Origin: Bacillus litorisediminis
GTDB taxonomy: Bacteria; Bacillota; Bacilli; Bacillales; JC228
NCBI RefSeq assembly: GCF_022808645.1
Contig: NZ_JAKZKT010000019.1
Span: forward strand, 1 to 64,000
DNA length: 64,000 bases
Direction of reading: 5' to 3'
A model generated the notes under the pieces. It did not search any database and had not been told where the DNA came from. It saw only the letters and a program-made list of their open reading frames with translations. The translations under genes were made by a program, and so were the position numbers. Positions 44,590-53,456 of this stretch are shown here, piece by piece (position 1 is the first letter of the stretch; each line of letters starts with the position of its first letter).

Positions 44590-44778
44590 GTGGTAAGATT
44601 AAAAGAATATATGACAGAAGAAGAATATAATAAAATCAGAAACCTCCAGCTTGAGCTATTAAGAGCCAACTCAAAAAAAGAAGCACTACTAATTAAGGGA
44701 GAAATAGATGAAATCATACAACAGGTTAAAATGCGGTATCAAGCTGAAAAAATCGATAAACACTCCGCATCCTCTTAA
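44590..44778 (+). CDS. Small helical protein
   Basis: A 62-residue, almost entirely helical protein with heptad-like spacing of Leu and Ile (YNKIRNLQLELLRANSKKE, then KGEIDEIIQQVKMRY). The GTG at 44590 follows GGAGGG at seven bases. It starts 24 bases after the DUF4257-like gene and shares its downstream terminator, so the two form a small operon. Function unknown. Confidence 0.62.
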   Translation: MVRLKEYMTEEEYNKIRNLQLELLRANSKKEALLIKGEIDEIIQQVKMRYQAEKIDKHSASS

Positions 44779-44808
44779 GGATCCGCATCGCTCCCAACTC
44801 CTGCCTTT

Positions 44809-44838
44809 AAACTAAGGTAGCTGTAGCCTTAGTTTTTA
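44809..44838 (+). terminator. Terminator of the DUF4257-like operon
   Basis: AACTAAGG pairs with CCTTAGTT (44810-44817 with 44827-44834), followed by Ts. Confidence 0.75.
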
Positions 44839-44948
44839 TTTTGCCTATTTCCTTCATCAATGGATATTTTCAATAGTTTTTTACCATAAACTTATTATGT
44901 AAACTAATTTTAAAGGATAGGTTTGGAAAGGGGATTAAAAATTTCCCC

Positions 44949-46187
44949 TTAGTCTTTGACAGACCGGAATATTAAAGTGGTATTATGACCCCCAAAGCCA
45001 AACGCATTACTTAACACAGTATGTACTCTTTTTTTCCTCGCGTGATTCGGTACATAGTCTAGGTCACATTCAGGATCAGGATGTTCAAGGTTAATTGTTG
45101 GAGGAATCGTCCCGGTATTTATGGCCATCAAAGAAAAAATTGCTTCAATAGCTCCGGCTGCACCCATCATGTGACCAGTCATTGATTTGGTTGAACTTAT
45201 CGGAATTTGATAGGCCATCTCTTTAAAGAAAGTCTTAATAGCTGCTGTTTCAGATTTGTCATTATAAACCGTACTAGTTCCATGCGCATTAATATAATCA
45301 ATCTCTTCTTTTTCAAGCTGTGCATACTGAACAGCCAGCTGCATAGCTCTTACCCCTCCTTCACCACCTGGGGCGGGACTTGTAATATGATAGGCATCTC
45401 CAACTGTTGCATAGCTGATGATTTCTCCATATACATGTGCATGTCGCCTAACCGCAGATTCATAGGATTCAAGAATAATGGCTCCTGCTCCTTCACCCAT
45501 AACCAGTCCATCCCGATCTCTATCAAAGGGTCTGCACGCTTTTTTCGGATCTGGATTTGTTGAGATTGCTTCCATTGCACAGAAAGCACCAATACCTAAT
45601 GGGGTGATAGACGCTTCGGAACCGCCAGCAATCATGATGTCTGCTTCTCCACGCTGGATTGCTCTGAAAGATTCTCCTATGGCATTCGCTCCAGAAGCAC
45701 AGGACAAAACCGTACAATTATTAATTCCTCTAGCTCCAACCGCTATAGAAACCTGACTGGAAGCCATATTACTTATGACCGTTGTCGTAGCAAAAGGATA
45801 AAGGTTCGTATATCCGCCCTCAAGGAGATTTCTATGACTTTCCTCAAAGCTTTCAATCCCGCCAATAGCCGTTCCAAACCAAACCCCGATGCGTTCAGCC
45901 TCCACATCTTTGCCTATCTGAATTCGGGCATCTTCTAGAGCCATAATCGATGAAGCAATGGCATAGGAAGCAAAACGATCCATTCGATGTCTCTCATTCA
46001 CCTTCATGTAATCACTTAATTGAAAATTTTTAACCTCAGCGGCCGTCTTGGCTGAGAAATGTTCACAATCAAACCTGGTGAGCGGACCAATTCCTGATTT
46101 TCCATTAATGGCTGATTCCCATGTTTCAGCTAGGGAATTTCCTATTGGTGAAATAGTCCCTAGACCAGTTATCACAACTCTAGTCAA
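44949..46187 (-). CDS. fabF: Beta-ketoacyl-ACP synthase II
   Basis: A 412-residue condensing enzyme that extends acyl-ACP with malonyl-ACP in fatty-acid synthesis. The Cys-His-His triad is present: C163 in LSCASGANAIG, H302 in INAHGTST and H339 in SMTGHMMGAAG. The Cys motif differs slightly from the usual TACATGTNAIG. The start is a TTG at 46187, five bases beyond AAGGAGGGG. It stands alone, without fabH, acpP or fabD beside it, so it may be a second, specialised FabF rather than the housekeeping copy. Confidence 0.9.
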   Translation of the reverse strand: MTRVVITGLGTISPIGNSLAETWESAINGKSGIGPLTRFDCEHFSAKTAAEVKNFQLSDYMKVNERHRMDRFASYAIASSIMALEDARIQIGKDVEAERIGVWFGTAIGGIESFEESHRNLLEGGYTNLYPFATTTVISNMASSQVSIAVGARGINNCTVLSCASGANAIGESFRAIQRGEADIMIAGGSEASITPLGIGAFCAMEAISTNPDPKKACRPFDRDRDGLVMGEGAGAIILESYESAVRRHAHVYGEIISYATVGDAYHITSPAPGGEGGVRAMQLAVQYAQLEKEEIDYINAHGTSTVYNDKSETAAIKTFFKEMAYQIPISSTKSMTGHMMGAAGAIEAIFSLMAINTGTIPPTINLEHPDPECDLDYVPNHARKKRVHTVLSNAFGFGGHNTTLIFRSVKD

Positions 46188-46367
46188 TTGTACCCCTCCT
46201 TAAAAAATGGATTTAAAGGTACAATTCGACAAAACTAGTCAAATATCCTCCATAATTTATAAAAAATGACATTTAATACCTTATTGAAGGCGGAAAAGTC
46301 TTTATATTTATGTAAGTAAATGGTCATGAGAAATAAGTAACAAAACGATATTCTCTGACGCCGTTCA

Positions 46368-46577
46368 TTACTGAGCAGGATGAAGTCCATATTGCTTTAT
46401 CCTATTTACAATCTGTTCTTGGTCAATACGGCTGGAATCATAGGTGATTTTAACTTCTCCGTCCTCGATGTCCACAAGAGCCCGTTCAACACCATCTAAT
46501 CCCATTAAAATGGTTTCTAATTTTTGAATAGGTTCTTCACTTGTCGCTTCTTTTATAAAAAGAGTTAAGTCCTCCAT
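46368..46577 (-). CDS. HMA-fold small protein without the metal-binding CxxC
   Basis: A 69-residue protein with the ferredoxin-like alpha/beta pattern of heavy-metal-associated domains: KLETILMGLDGVERALVDIEDGEVKITYDSSRID, then EQIVNRIKQYGLHPAQ. The loop that normally carries MxCxxC reads EATSEEP, so copper-type metal binding by that site is lost. The ATG at 46577 is eight bases after AAAGGA; the upstream ATG at 46586 is too close. It lies between pepF and fabF on the same strand and has its own flanking gaps. Confidence 0.7.
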   Translation of the reverse strand: MEDLTLFIKEATSEEPIQKLETILMGLDGVERALVDIEDGEVKITYDSSRIDQEQIVNRIKQYGLHPAQ

Positions 46578-46668
46578 AAGTTCCATCCTTTCTAAAGGAA
46601 AATGCTAATTCTCTTGTTGTATATTTTCCACTTTCATCTGAAATATGTAAAATTATTCTATAGAAAGT

Positions 46669-46700
46669 AAAAAGGATGGCCCGATCTTGCAGCCATCCTT
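46669..46700 (-). terminator. Terminator of pepF
   Basis: A 9-bp stem AAGGATGGC/GCCATCCTT (46672-46680 with 46692-46700) lies just past the pepF stop and is followed on the minus strand by Ts. Confidence 0.8.
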
Positions 46701-46708
46701 ACCTTATA

Positions 46709-48532
46709 TTAGTCTTCGTAGCTTCTTTCCAGTTCATCAACGAGTGATCCTACGTATGCAACGGCCTTACGGATTGGTTCTGGTGTTGACATATCGACGC
46801 CTGCATATTGGATTAATTCGAGCGGAGTTTTTGTTCCGCCTGCTTTTAAAACCTCTAACCAGCGGTCAATGGCAGGTTGTCCTTCTTCTCTAAAGAGTTG
46901 CGAAACGGCAGTTGATACTGTCAAACCAGCAGAATAGGTATATGGATAAAGACCCATATAGTAATGTGGCTGTCGCATCCAGGTTAATTTTGCGCCTTCA
47001 TCAATTTCAACCGTATCTCCCCAGAAATTAGAAAGAGCCTCGCCTTTTTGTTCGGAAAGCGTCTTCGCTGTTAACGGAACCCCTTTTTCAGCTAATGAAT
47101 AGACTCTTCTTTGATATTCTCCCTCTAGAAGGTGAGTTACAAAGTTATGATAATAGGTTCCTAATAGCTGAAGGATAACCCAGCGTCTCATTCTTTTATC
47201 CGTTGTTTTTGATAAGATGTGATCAGCTAGAAGCATTTCATTCATCGTAGATGGAGCTTCAACAAAATAGGTAGATGGACGAGTATTGAAGCTGCGCTGA
47301 TTTTTGTTAGCCAGATAGAAGTGGCCTGCATGTCCAAGTTCATGTGCTAGTACAAAGGTACTCCGCATGTTATTAGTCCAGGTAATTAAAATAAATGGGT
47401 GGGATCCATAAGGACTTGAACAAAATGCTCCTGTCGATTTACCCACGTTATCTGCTAAATCTACCCAACGTTCAGTTAAAGCTGTTTTCATGATTTGACT
47501 ATATTCAGGTCCCATTACTTGCAACGCTTCTAAGATTATATTGGAAGCTTCTTCATAAGTAGTTTGAGGGTTGAAATCTGGATCGAGTGGAGCTTTCAAA
47601 TCACAGAATTTCAGGGTATCTAATCCAAGCACCCGTTTTTTTAATTGCGCGAACCTGCGCATATGCGGAGCAAGCTCTTGTTGAATCACATCTAATTGAT
47701 TATGATACATTTCTTCCGTCACTTTTTGCGGCTGAAGCAGCATTTGCGTTACCGAATCATACTTTCGGAGTTTTGCCATAGCTACTTGTTTCTTAACCTC
47801 AGTCGAATAGGTAGCAGCAAAGGTATTCTGGTATTGTTTTAAAGTCTTCACAAAGGATGCATATGCTTTTCTCCGGGTTTCCGTACTAGGGGATTGCTCA
47901 TATTCATCTTCATAAAGGGCAAATGAGTTTGGCAGCTCATCTCCATCAGGGGTTTCAAATGAGTCAAACACCATATCAGCTAATTTACTTCGCTGGTAAA
48001 TCATATAAGGTGCCTGATGAACTTCACTTAAACTAGCAAGAGCTTCCTCGGTTTCAGGGGAGAGTGTATGCTGCTTTCGCTTCGCTAAATCTTCTAAATT
48101 CTTACGAAATGGCTCTAGTGCTTCGTTTTCGTTTAAGTATTGTTCAACCGTTCCATCTGGAAGCGAGAGTATTTCTGTATCAACAAAGGATAGGGAAGCA
48201 TTTAATCTGGCAAAGGCCGATGCAACCTTCCCGGAAATCGCCTGGTTATCTGGATTGGATCCATCCTCCGATGAGCGAAGGCTAGCATAAGTACCAACCA
48301 AAATTCCCTTTTCGGTTACATTGGCTTGCGCTTCTAAACATTCTAGCAGAACTTGAGATCCCTCTCCAAGTCTGCCCTTATATTGAGTAACCGTAGGAAG
48401 TAACTCTTCAATCTCTCTTAAAGCAGCCTCCCATTCTTCAACGGTTTCAAATAAATCTTCTAATTTCCAAGTTTGCTCGACAGGTACTTCAGCACGTGTC
48501 AGTCGTTTTTTTACGGTTTTTTGCATCATCAT
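46709..48532 (-). CDS. pepF: Oligoendopeptidase F
   Basis: A 607-residue cytosolic zinc metallopeptidase of family M3 that cleaves oligopeptides. The zinc motif HELGH is at 397-401 within FVLAHELGHAGHFY, followed by the third ligand Glu in STMNEMLLADH. The N-terminal domain (EQTWKLEDLFETVEEWE) is typical of PepF. The ATG at 48532 follows AAAGGAG and is the first of three consecutive ATGs; the in-frame extension to 48565 has no site. It is monocistronic, with a terminator. Confidence 0.96.
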   Translation of the reverse strand: MMMQKTVKKRLTRAEVPVEQTWKLEDLFETVEEWEAALREIEELLPTVTQYKGRLGEGSQVLLECLEAQANVTEKGILVGTYASLRSSEDGSNPDNQAISGKVASAFARLNASLSFVDTEILSLPDGTVEQYLNENEALEPFRKNLEDLAKRKQHTLSPETEEALASLSEVHQAPYMIYQRSKLADMVFDSFETPDGDELPNSFALYEDEYEQSPSTETRRKAYASFVKTLKQYQNTFAATYSTEVKKQVAMAKLRKYDSVTQMLLQPQKVTEEMYHNQLDVIQQELAPHMRRFAQLKKRVLGLDTLKFCDLKAPLDPDFNPQTTYEEASNIILEALQVMGPEYSQIMKTALTERWVDLADNVGKSTGAFCSSPYGSHPFILITWTNNMRSTFVLAHELGHAGHFYLANKNQRSFNTRPSTYFVEAPSTMNEMLLADHILSKTTDKRMRRWVILQLLGTYYHNFVTHLLEGEYQRRVYSLAEKGVPLTAKTLSEQKGEALSNFWGDTVEIDEGAKLTWMRQPHYYMGLYPYTYSAGLTVSTAVSQLFREEGQPAIDRWLEVLKAGGTKTPLELIQYAGVDMSTPEPIRKAVAYVGSLVDELERSYED

Positions 48533-48824
48533 CAAATCTCCTTTCTTGAGTGGCCCGAATATCAAGTTTTATTGAAATCTATCAAATGGAATCTCTAGAA
48601 ATTTATTTCGCCACTCTAATAAAATGATTATAAAGGAAAATCTATTATTTGTGTCATATAAGTCAGAATTTTTATGCAACAAATTTCGCGATAGATTTTA
48701 AAAAAAAGGGGGAATCGTGTAAATGCAGTTTCTATCATCATTTTAGTCATCCCTTTTCCCTTTATGATAAAATAAAATGATACATGTCCGATAAATAAGG
48801 ATTGTTTTAATAGGAGTTGTTCTA

Positions 48825-51011
48825 ATGTCAAAAAAATTAGTATTAGCAGAAAAACCATCTGTTGGCAGAGATATAGCAAGAGTGCTTGCATGCCAGAAAA
48901 AAGGAAATGGCTACTTTGAAGGTTCCGGATATATTGTGACTTGGGCACTTGGACATCTTGTCACATTAGCGGACCCAGAGGTTTATGATCAGAAATACAA
49001 ATCATGGCGAATAGAGGACTTGCCGATGCTTCCGTCTCCATTAAAATTAGTGGTGATTAAGCAAACGGGAAAACAATTTAATACAGTTAAACAACTATTA
49101 AGCCGCAGTGATGTCAGCGAAATTATCATTGCAACAGATGCTGGGCGTGAAGGGGAGCTTGTGGCCCGGTGGATTATTGAAAAAGCAAAGGTATATAAAC
49201 CAATAAAACGACTTTGGATATCATCTGTAACGGACAAAGCAATTAAAGAGGGCTTTTCACGTTTGCGGAGCGGAAAGGATTTTGAGGACTTATATGCCTC
49301 AGCCGTTGCGCGTTCTGAGGCAGATTGGTATGTCGGCATTAATGCCACTAGAGCATTGACGACAAAGTACAATGCCCAGCTCTCTTGCGGGCGGGTGCAA
49401 ACTCCTACACTTGCGATGATTGCGGCAAGGGAAGATGAAATCAAAAACTTCAAACCTAAAACGTATTACGGTATTCAAGCTGAAACCGGTTCGTTAGTTT
49501 TTTATTGGCAGGATCCCAAAACAAAAGATCATAAAACGTTTCAAAAGGAAAGAATCCAAAACCTGCTTTTAAAGCTAAATCATAATAAATTAGTAGTAGA
49601 GAATATTCATCGGACTCTTAAAAAAAGTTATGCACCACAACTTTATGATTTAACAGAATTACAAAGAGATGCACACAAAATCTTTGGATTTTCTGCAAAG
49701 GAAACGCTATCTATTATGCAAAAGCTTTATGAACAGCATAAAGTGGTGACATATCCAAGAACTGATTCGAGATATCTTTCAGCTGACATCGTAGATACGT
49801 TAAAAGAACGGGTAGAAGCCTGCAGAGTACAGCCGTATGCTGGGGTAGCTGCAAAAATTATGAAAAGTCCAATTAAAACAAATAAGTCATTTGTTGATAA
49901 TAGCAAGGTAACCGACCATCATGCGATTATCCCGACAGAACAGCCAGCTAATATGAGGGCACTAAGTGAAAAAGAGAGAAAAATATATGATTTAGTTGTG
50001 AAACGGTTCCTGTCCGTATTATTGCCTCCATTTGAATATGAGCAAACAGTTGTTGAAGCAAGGGCTGAGGGTGAAATTTTTACAGCAAAAGGGAAAAGAG
50101 TTTTGTCCCTAGGCTGGAAGGAAGTTTTTGAACAGCATGATGAAGATCAAACAGACGAGACGGAAGCTGTACAAACAATCCCTGTTATAGACAAGGGAGA
50201 GCTATTACATGTAATACGGTGGAACCAGACATCCGGTGAAACACAGCCGCCGAAACCTTTTAACGAAGCGACCCTTCTATCTGCAATGGAGAACCCGGTA
50301 CGATATATGACCGGAGAGAGGAAGGATCTGATCCAGACAATTGGGAAAACAGGCGGGCTTGGTACGGTTGCGACTCGAGCGGATATCATTGAAAAGTTAT
50401 TTAATAGCTTTTTAATTGAACAAAGAGGAAAAGACATTTTTATAACCAATAAGGGCAGACAGCTGTTAGAGCTTGTACCTGAGGATTTAAAGTCTCCAGC
50501 TCTCACTGCAGAGTGGGAACAAAAGCTCGAGTTAATTGCAAAAGGGAAGCTGCCTAAAAAAGTATTCATGAAAGAAATAGTTGCTTATACAAAAGAGGCT
50601 GTTTCCGAAATTAAAAATAGCGAGGCACGGTTTAAGCACGATAATATGACAGGAACACGCTGTCCCGAATGCGGTAAATTGATGCTTGAGGTCAATGGAA
50701 AAAAAGGAAAAATGCTTGTTTGCCAGGATCGCGATTGCGGACACCGCAAAAACATTTCTAAAATCACGAATGCCAGATGCCCGAATTGTTATAAACGGCT
50801 TGAACTTCGCGGTGAAGGAGAAGGGCAAATCTTCTTCTGCAAATGCGGTCATCGGGAAAAGGTATCTGCCTTTCAAAAGCGGAGAAAAGAAAATCAAACT
50901 TCAAAAGCTTCTAAACAAGAAGTTCAAAAATATATGAAGAAAAACAAGCAAGACGAGCCAATCAACACTGCTTTAGCAGATGCACTAGCGAAGCTTAAAT
51001 TAGATCAGTAA
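48825..51011 (+). CDS. topB: DNA topoisomerase III
   Basis: A 728-residue type IA topoisomerase that decatenates DNA by single-strand passage. The Toprim domain starts KKLVLAEKPSVGRDIARVL with the acidic ATDAGREGE motif near 104. The catalytic Tyr310 lies in VTYPRTDSRYLS. The C-terminus (about 605-680) carries two zinc-ribbon-like segments (CPECGKLM...CQDRDCGH and CPNCYKRL...CKCGH), then a Lys-rich tail. The ATG at 48825 follows AGGAGTTG. It is followed 48 bases later by the flavoprotein gene, with no clear terminator between. Confidence 0.96.
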   Translation: MSKKLVLAEKPSVGRDIARVLACQKKGNGYFEGSGYIVTWALGHLVTLADPEVYDQKYKSWRIEDLPMLPSPLKLVVIKQTGKQFNTVKQLLSRSDVSEIIIATDAGREGELVARWIIEKAKVYKPIKRLWISSVTDKAIKEGFSRLRSGKDFEDLYASAVARSEADWYVGINATRALTTKYNAQLSCGRVQTPTLAMIAAREDEIKNFKPKTYYGIQAETGSLVFYWQDPKTKDHKTFQKERIQNLLLKLNHNKLVVENIHRTLKKSYAPQLYDLTELQRDAHKIFGFSAKETLSIMQKLYEQHKVVTYPRTDSRYLSADIVDTLKERVEACRVQPYAGVAAKIMKSPIKTNKSFVDNSKVTDHHAIIPTEQPANMRALSEKERKIYDLVVKRFLSVLLPPFEYEQTVVEARAEGEIFTAKGKRVLSLGWKEVFEQHDEDQTDETEAVQTIPVIDKGELLHVIRWNQTSGETQPPKPFNEATLLSAMENPVRYMTGERKDLIQTIGKTGGLGTVATRADIIEKLFNSFLIEQRGKDIFITNKGRQLLELVPEDLKSPALTAEWEQKLELIAKGKLPKKVFMKEIVAYTKEAVSEIKNSEARFKHDNMTGTRCPECGKLMLEVNGKKGKMLVCQDRDCGHRKNISKITNARCPNCYKRLELRGEGEGQIFFCKCGHREKVSAFQKRRKENQTSKASKQEVQKYMKKNKQDEPINTALADALAKLKLDQ

Positions 51012-51059
51012 AAAACATTTTGATGTATAAAACCAATAAATTTAATCAGGGGGATTCCT

Positions 51060-52742
51060 ATGAGAACAGAAGATGTTTTAAAAGCTGATGTGTTAGTGAT
51101 TGGTTCCGGAGCAGGAGGGATGATGGCAGCTCGTGCAGCCTCTGATAAAGGAGTAAACGTCATTCTCGCAGACAAAAGTTTAATAGGACGTGGCGGAGCT
51201 ACCATTTTAGCGCAAATGACTGTTGCGGTAGCATTAGGAGAAGCAGAAGAAGATGATCCATCCATACACTTTCAAGACACAATGGAAGGAAGCAGAGGGT
51301 TAGCTGAACCGGATATCGTTGAAGCAATTGTAAAACGAGCACCTGAAGTAATTCTCGAAGTGGAAGGCTATGGAGTCAAATGGGCGAGAACCCCAGATGG
51401 AAAACGTTCACAAGTCATATCTCCAGGACACTCCAGAAATCGTTGTGTTTATGTGGATATATTGAATACAGGCGGAGCTACTTCCAATGGTTTACGAAAG
51501 GCTATTTGGAAAGATACACAAATTCAGCGGCTAAAAAATGTTATGATTACACGGCTGGTAAAGAAGGAAGGTCAAGTCATTGGCGCGGTTGGATTTTCAA
51601 TAGAAGAGTTAAAGCCGGTCGGTATATCAGCCTCTAAAGTGGTTCTTGCTACAGGAGGTTTAACAGAGATTTATGAGAGAAATAGTGCATCAGCCAATAT
51701 GACGGGAGATGGATTTTTACTTGCTGCTCAAGCTGGCGCAGAATTAAGGGATATGGAGATGGTTCAATTTTTTCCTATTGCTCACCTTTATCCCCCGTTA
51801 GTAGGAATTGATCCAATCATGTGGGATCCGTTCCGATATAAACTAGGCGGGCGCCTATTAAATGGGCTAGAAGAGGAATTTATGGATAAGTATGCTGGGG
51901 AAAAAGCAGGTAAATATACAGCCACAAGAGATATGACGAGTTATGCAATCTTTAAGGAAGTGGAAGAAGGACGGGGGACTCCTCATGGAGGAGCCTATCT
52001 CGATTTTCGCATGGTACCGGAGGCGAAGCTTCGCGAAGGATTTGGACCAGTCATTGATATATTATTGTCTCAAGGAGTCGATTTAACAAAGGATCTGGTT
52101 GAAGTCGCTCCAATGGCTCACTTTATGCTTGGAGGAATCAAAGTAGATAAAGAGATGAATACAACCGTGCCCGGCTTGTTAGCATGCGGTGAACTGATTC
52201 ATGGTATGCATGGAGCGAATCGTTTGTCCGGAAATGCCATTACGGAGGCTCTCGTGACGGGAAGAATTTCAGGTGAAACGGCAGCAAAATGTGAAAAAGA
52301 AGACTACAGTTCGATTATACAAACGGAAAGTTCCCGCGAATGGGAGAGGCTGCAGCAGTTTTGGCATCCGAGAGACGTAGCAGAGGATGAAGCCTCTATG
52401 CTTCAACTCAGAAAAAAAATTCAGAAAGTCATGTGGGAAGGAGCAGGTCCTCTTCGGACAGAAGAAAAATTAAAAGAAGCATTAGTAAAGATTCGTAAGC
52501 TTAGAGAGGAATGCAAAAGTGTTTCTCTTGCCAAACAAAGCAAATATGCCCTTCCTTTGGTAGAAAAAATTGAAGCTTACAATATGACATTCATTGGTGA
52601 GGCAGTCGTATTAGGTGCTCTAAATCGCTGTGAAACAAGAGGAGCTCACGTAAGACTAGATTATCCAGACCAGCTTTCAAAACCTTTGAGCCCTCGATTT
52701 ACCATGAGTGAAGAGCTTGAATGGAAAATAGAAAGCTTGTAA
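51060..52742 (+). CDS. SdhA/FrdA-like flavoprotein
   Basis: A 560-residue FAD enzyme of the succinate dehydrogenase/fumarate reductase flavoprotein family. The FAD-binding VIGSGAGGMMAARAASDKG is at about 12-30, LIGRGGATILAQM follows, and the conserved ELIHGMHGANRLSGNAITEALVTGR lies near 380-405. A substrate-site motif MAHFMLGGI is also present. The ATG at 51060 follows CAGGGGGAT. Its partner is the 2Fe-2S protein 27 bases downstream. No membrane anchor or complete SdhB is nearby, so it is not the respiratory complex II. The electron acceptor and the substrate are unknown. Confidence 0.85.
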   Translation: MRTEDVLKADVLVIGSGAGGMMAARAASDKGVNVILADKSLIGRGGATILAQMTVAVALGEAEEDDPSIHFQDTMEGSRGLAEPDIVEAIVKRAPEVILEVEGYGVKWARTPDGKRSQVISPGHSRNRCVYVDILNTGGATSNGLRKAIWKDTQIQRLKNVMITRLVKKEGQVIGAVGFSIEELKPVGISASKVVLATGGLTEIYERNSASANMTGDGFLLAAQAGAELRDMEMVQFFPIAHLYPPLVGIDPIMWDPFRYKLGGRLLNGLEEEFMDKYAGEKAGKYTATRDMTSYAIFKEVEEGRGTPHGGAYLDFRMVPEAKLREGFGPVIDILLSQGVDLTKDLVEVAPMAHFMLGGIKVDKEMNTTVPGLLACGELIHGMHGANRLSGNAITEALVTGRISGETAAKCEKEDYSSIIQTESSREWERLQQFWHPRDVAEDEASMLQLRKKIQKVMWEGAGPLRTEEKLKEALVKIRKLREECKSVSLAKQSKYALPLVEKIEAYNMTFIGEAVVLGALNRCETRGAHVRLDYPDQLSKPLSPRFTMSEELEWKIESL

Positions 52743-52769
52743 ATAACGAACAGAAAGGGTGATAAAGGC

Positions 52770-53081
52770 ATGTCAACGATTCAATTAAATGTCCTTCGGG
52801 GTGATGAAGATCAAGGGAGTACAATGGTTCATTATGAAATACTCTTTGAAGAAGGCATGAGCCTATTAGATGCTTTATTTTGGATAAGAGAAAATATGGA
52901 TTCAAGCCTTGCTGTTCGTTATTCTTGCCGATCTGCTAATGCTTGTAAGGAGTGCATGGCTTTAGTGGATGGGAAAGCAGGTTATTTATGCAGTATGCGG
53001 GCAAAAGAGGGAACAACTCTAACTTTAGAACCCTTAAAAGGGCGCCCATGGGTACGAGATTTAACGACTGCTATAGAATGA
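52770..53081 (+). CDS. Stand-alone 2Fe-2S ferredoxin-like partner of the flavoprotein
   Basis: A 103-residue protein equal to only the N-terminal 2Fe-2S domain of SdhB/FrdB. Cysteines at 53, 59, 62 and 74 form C-x5-C-x2-C-x11-C within SCRSANACKECMALVDG; the first spacing is one residue longer than the usual C-x4-C. The C-terminal domain that carries the 4Fe-4S and 3Fe-4S clusters is entirely absent. The ATG at 52770 follows AGAAAGGGTG. It is co-transcribed with the flavoprotein, presumably as a soluble two-subunit oxidoreductase, and is followed by a terminator. Confidence 0.82.
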   Translation: MSTIQLNVLRGDEDQGSTMVHYEILFEEGMSLLDALFWIRENMDSSLAVRYSCRSANACKECMALVDGKAGYLCSMRAKEGTTLTLEPLKGRPWVRDLTTAIE

Positions 53082-53086
53082 AGAGT

Positions 53087-53125
53087 AAAAGGGTCATCTT
53101 TGATATAGATGACCCTTTTATTTTT
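53087..53125 (+). terminator. Terminator after the flavoprotein operon
   Basis: A 13-bp perfect stem (53087-53099 with 53107-53119) is followed by five Ts after one A. Confidence 0.9.
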
Positions 53126-53126
53126 G

Positions 53127-53453
53127 GCTGATAAAACCTGGAATTCGTTGATAAACAGCCCGGATTCGTTGATAAAATCAGAATTTGTTGATAAGCGTCC
53201 CGAATTCGCTGATAAAACCAGGAATTCGTTGATAAACAGCCTAGATTCGCTGATATAACCTGGAATTCGTTGATAAACAGCCTGGATTCGTTGATTAAAC
53301 CAGAATTTGTTGATAAACGTCCCGAATTCGCTGATAAAACCTGGAATTCGTTGATAAGCGTCCCGGATTCGCTGATATAACCTGGAATTTGTTGATAAAC
53401 TGCCTGAATTCGTTGATATATCCTGAATCACTAGACAGCCCGAATTCGCTGGC
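53127..53453. repeat. Array of about 15 GAATTCGYTGATAAA repeats
   Basis: TTGATAA or CTGATAA recurs at steps of 19-21 bases (53129, 53148, 53169, 53188, 53209, 53229, 53250, 53270, 53291, 53310, 53331, 53351, 53372, 53392, 53413), preceded by GAATTCG or GGATTCG. Alternating flanks (aaacctg versus acagccc or gcgtccc) suggest a higher-order unit near 40 bases. It fills the space between two convergent transcription units. Confidence 0.92.
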
Positions 53454-53456
53454 TCA

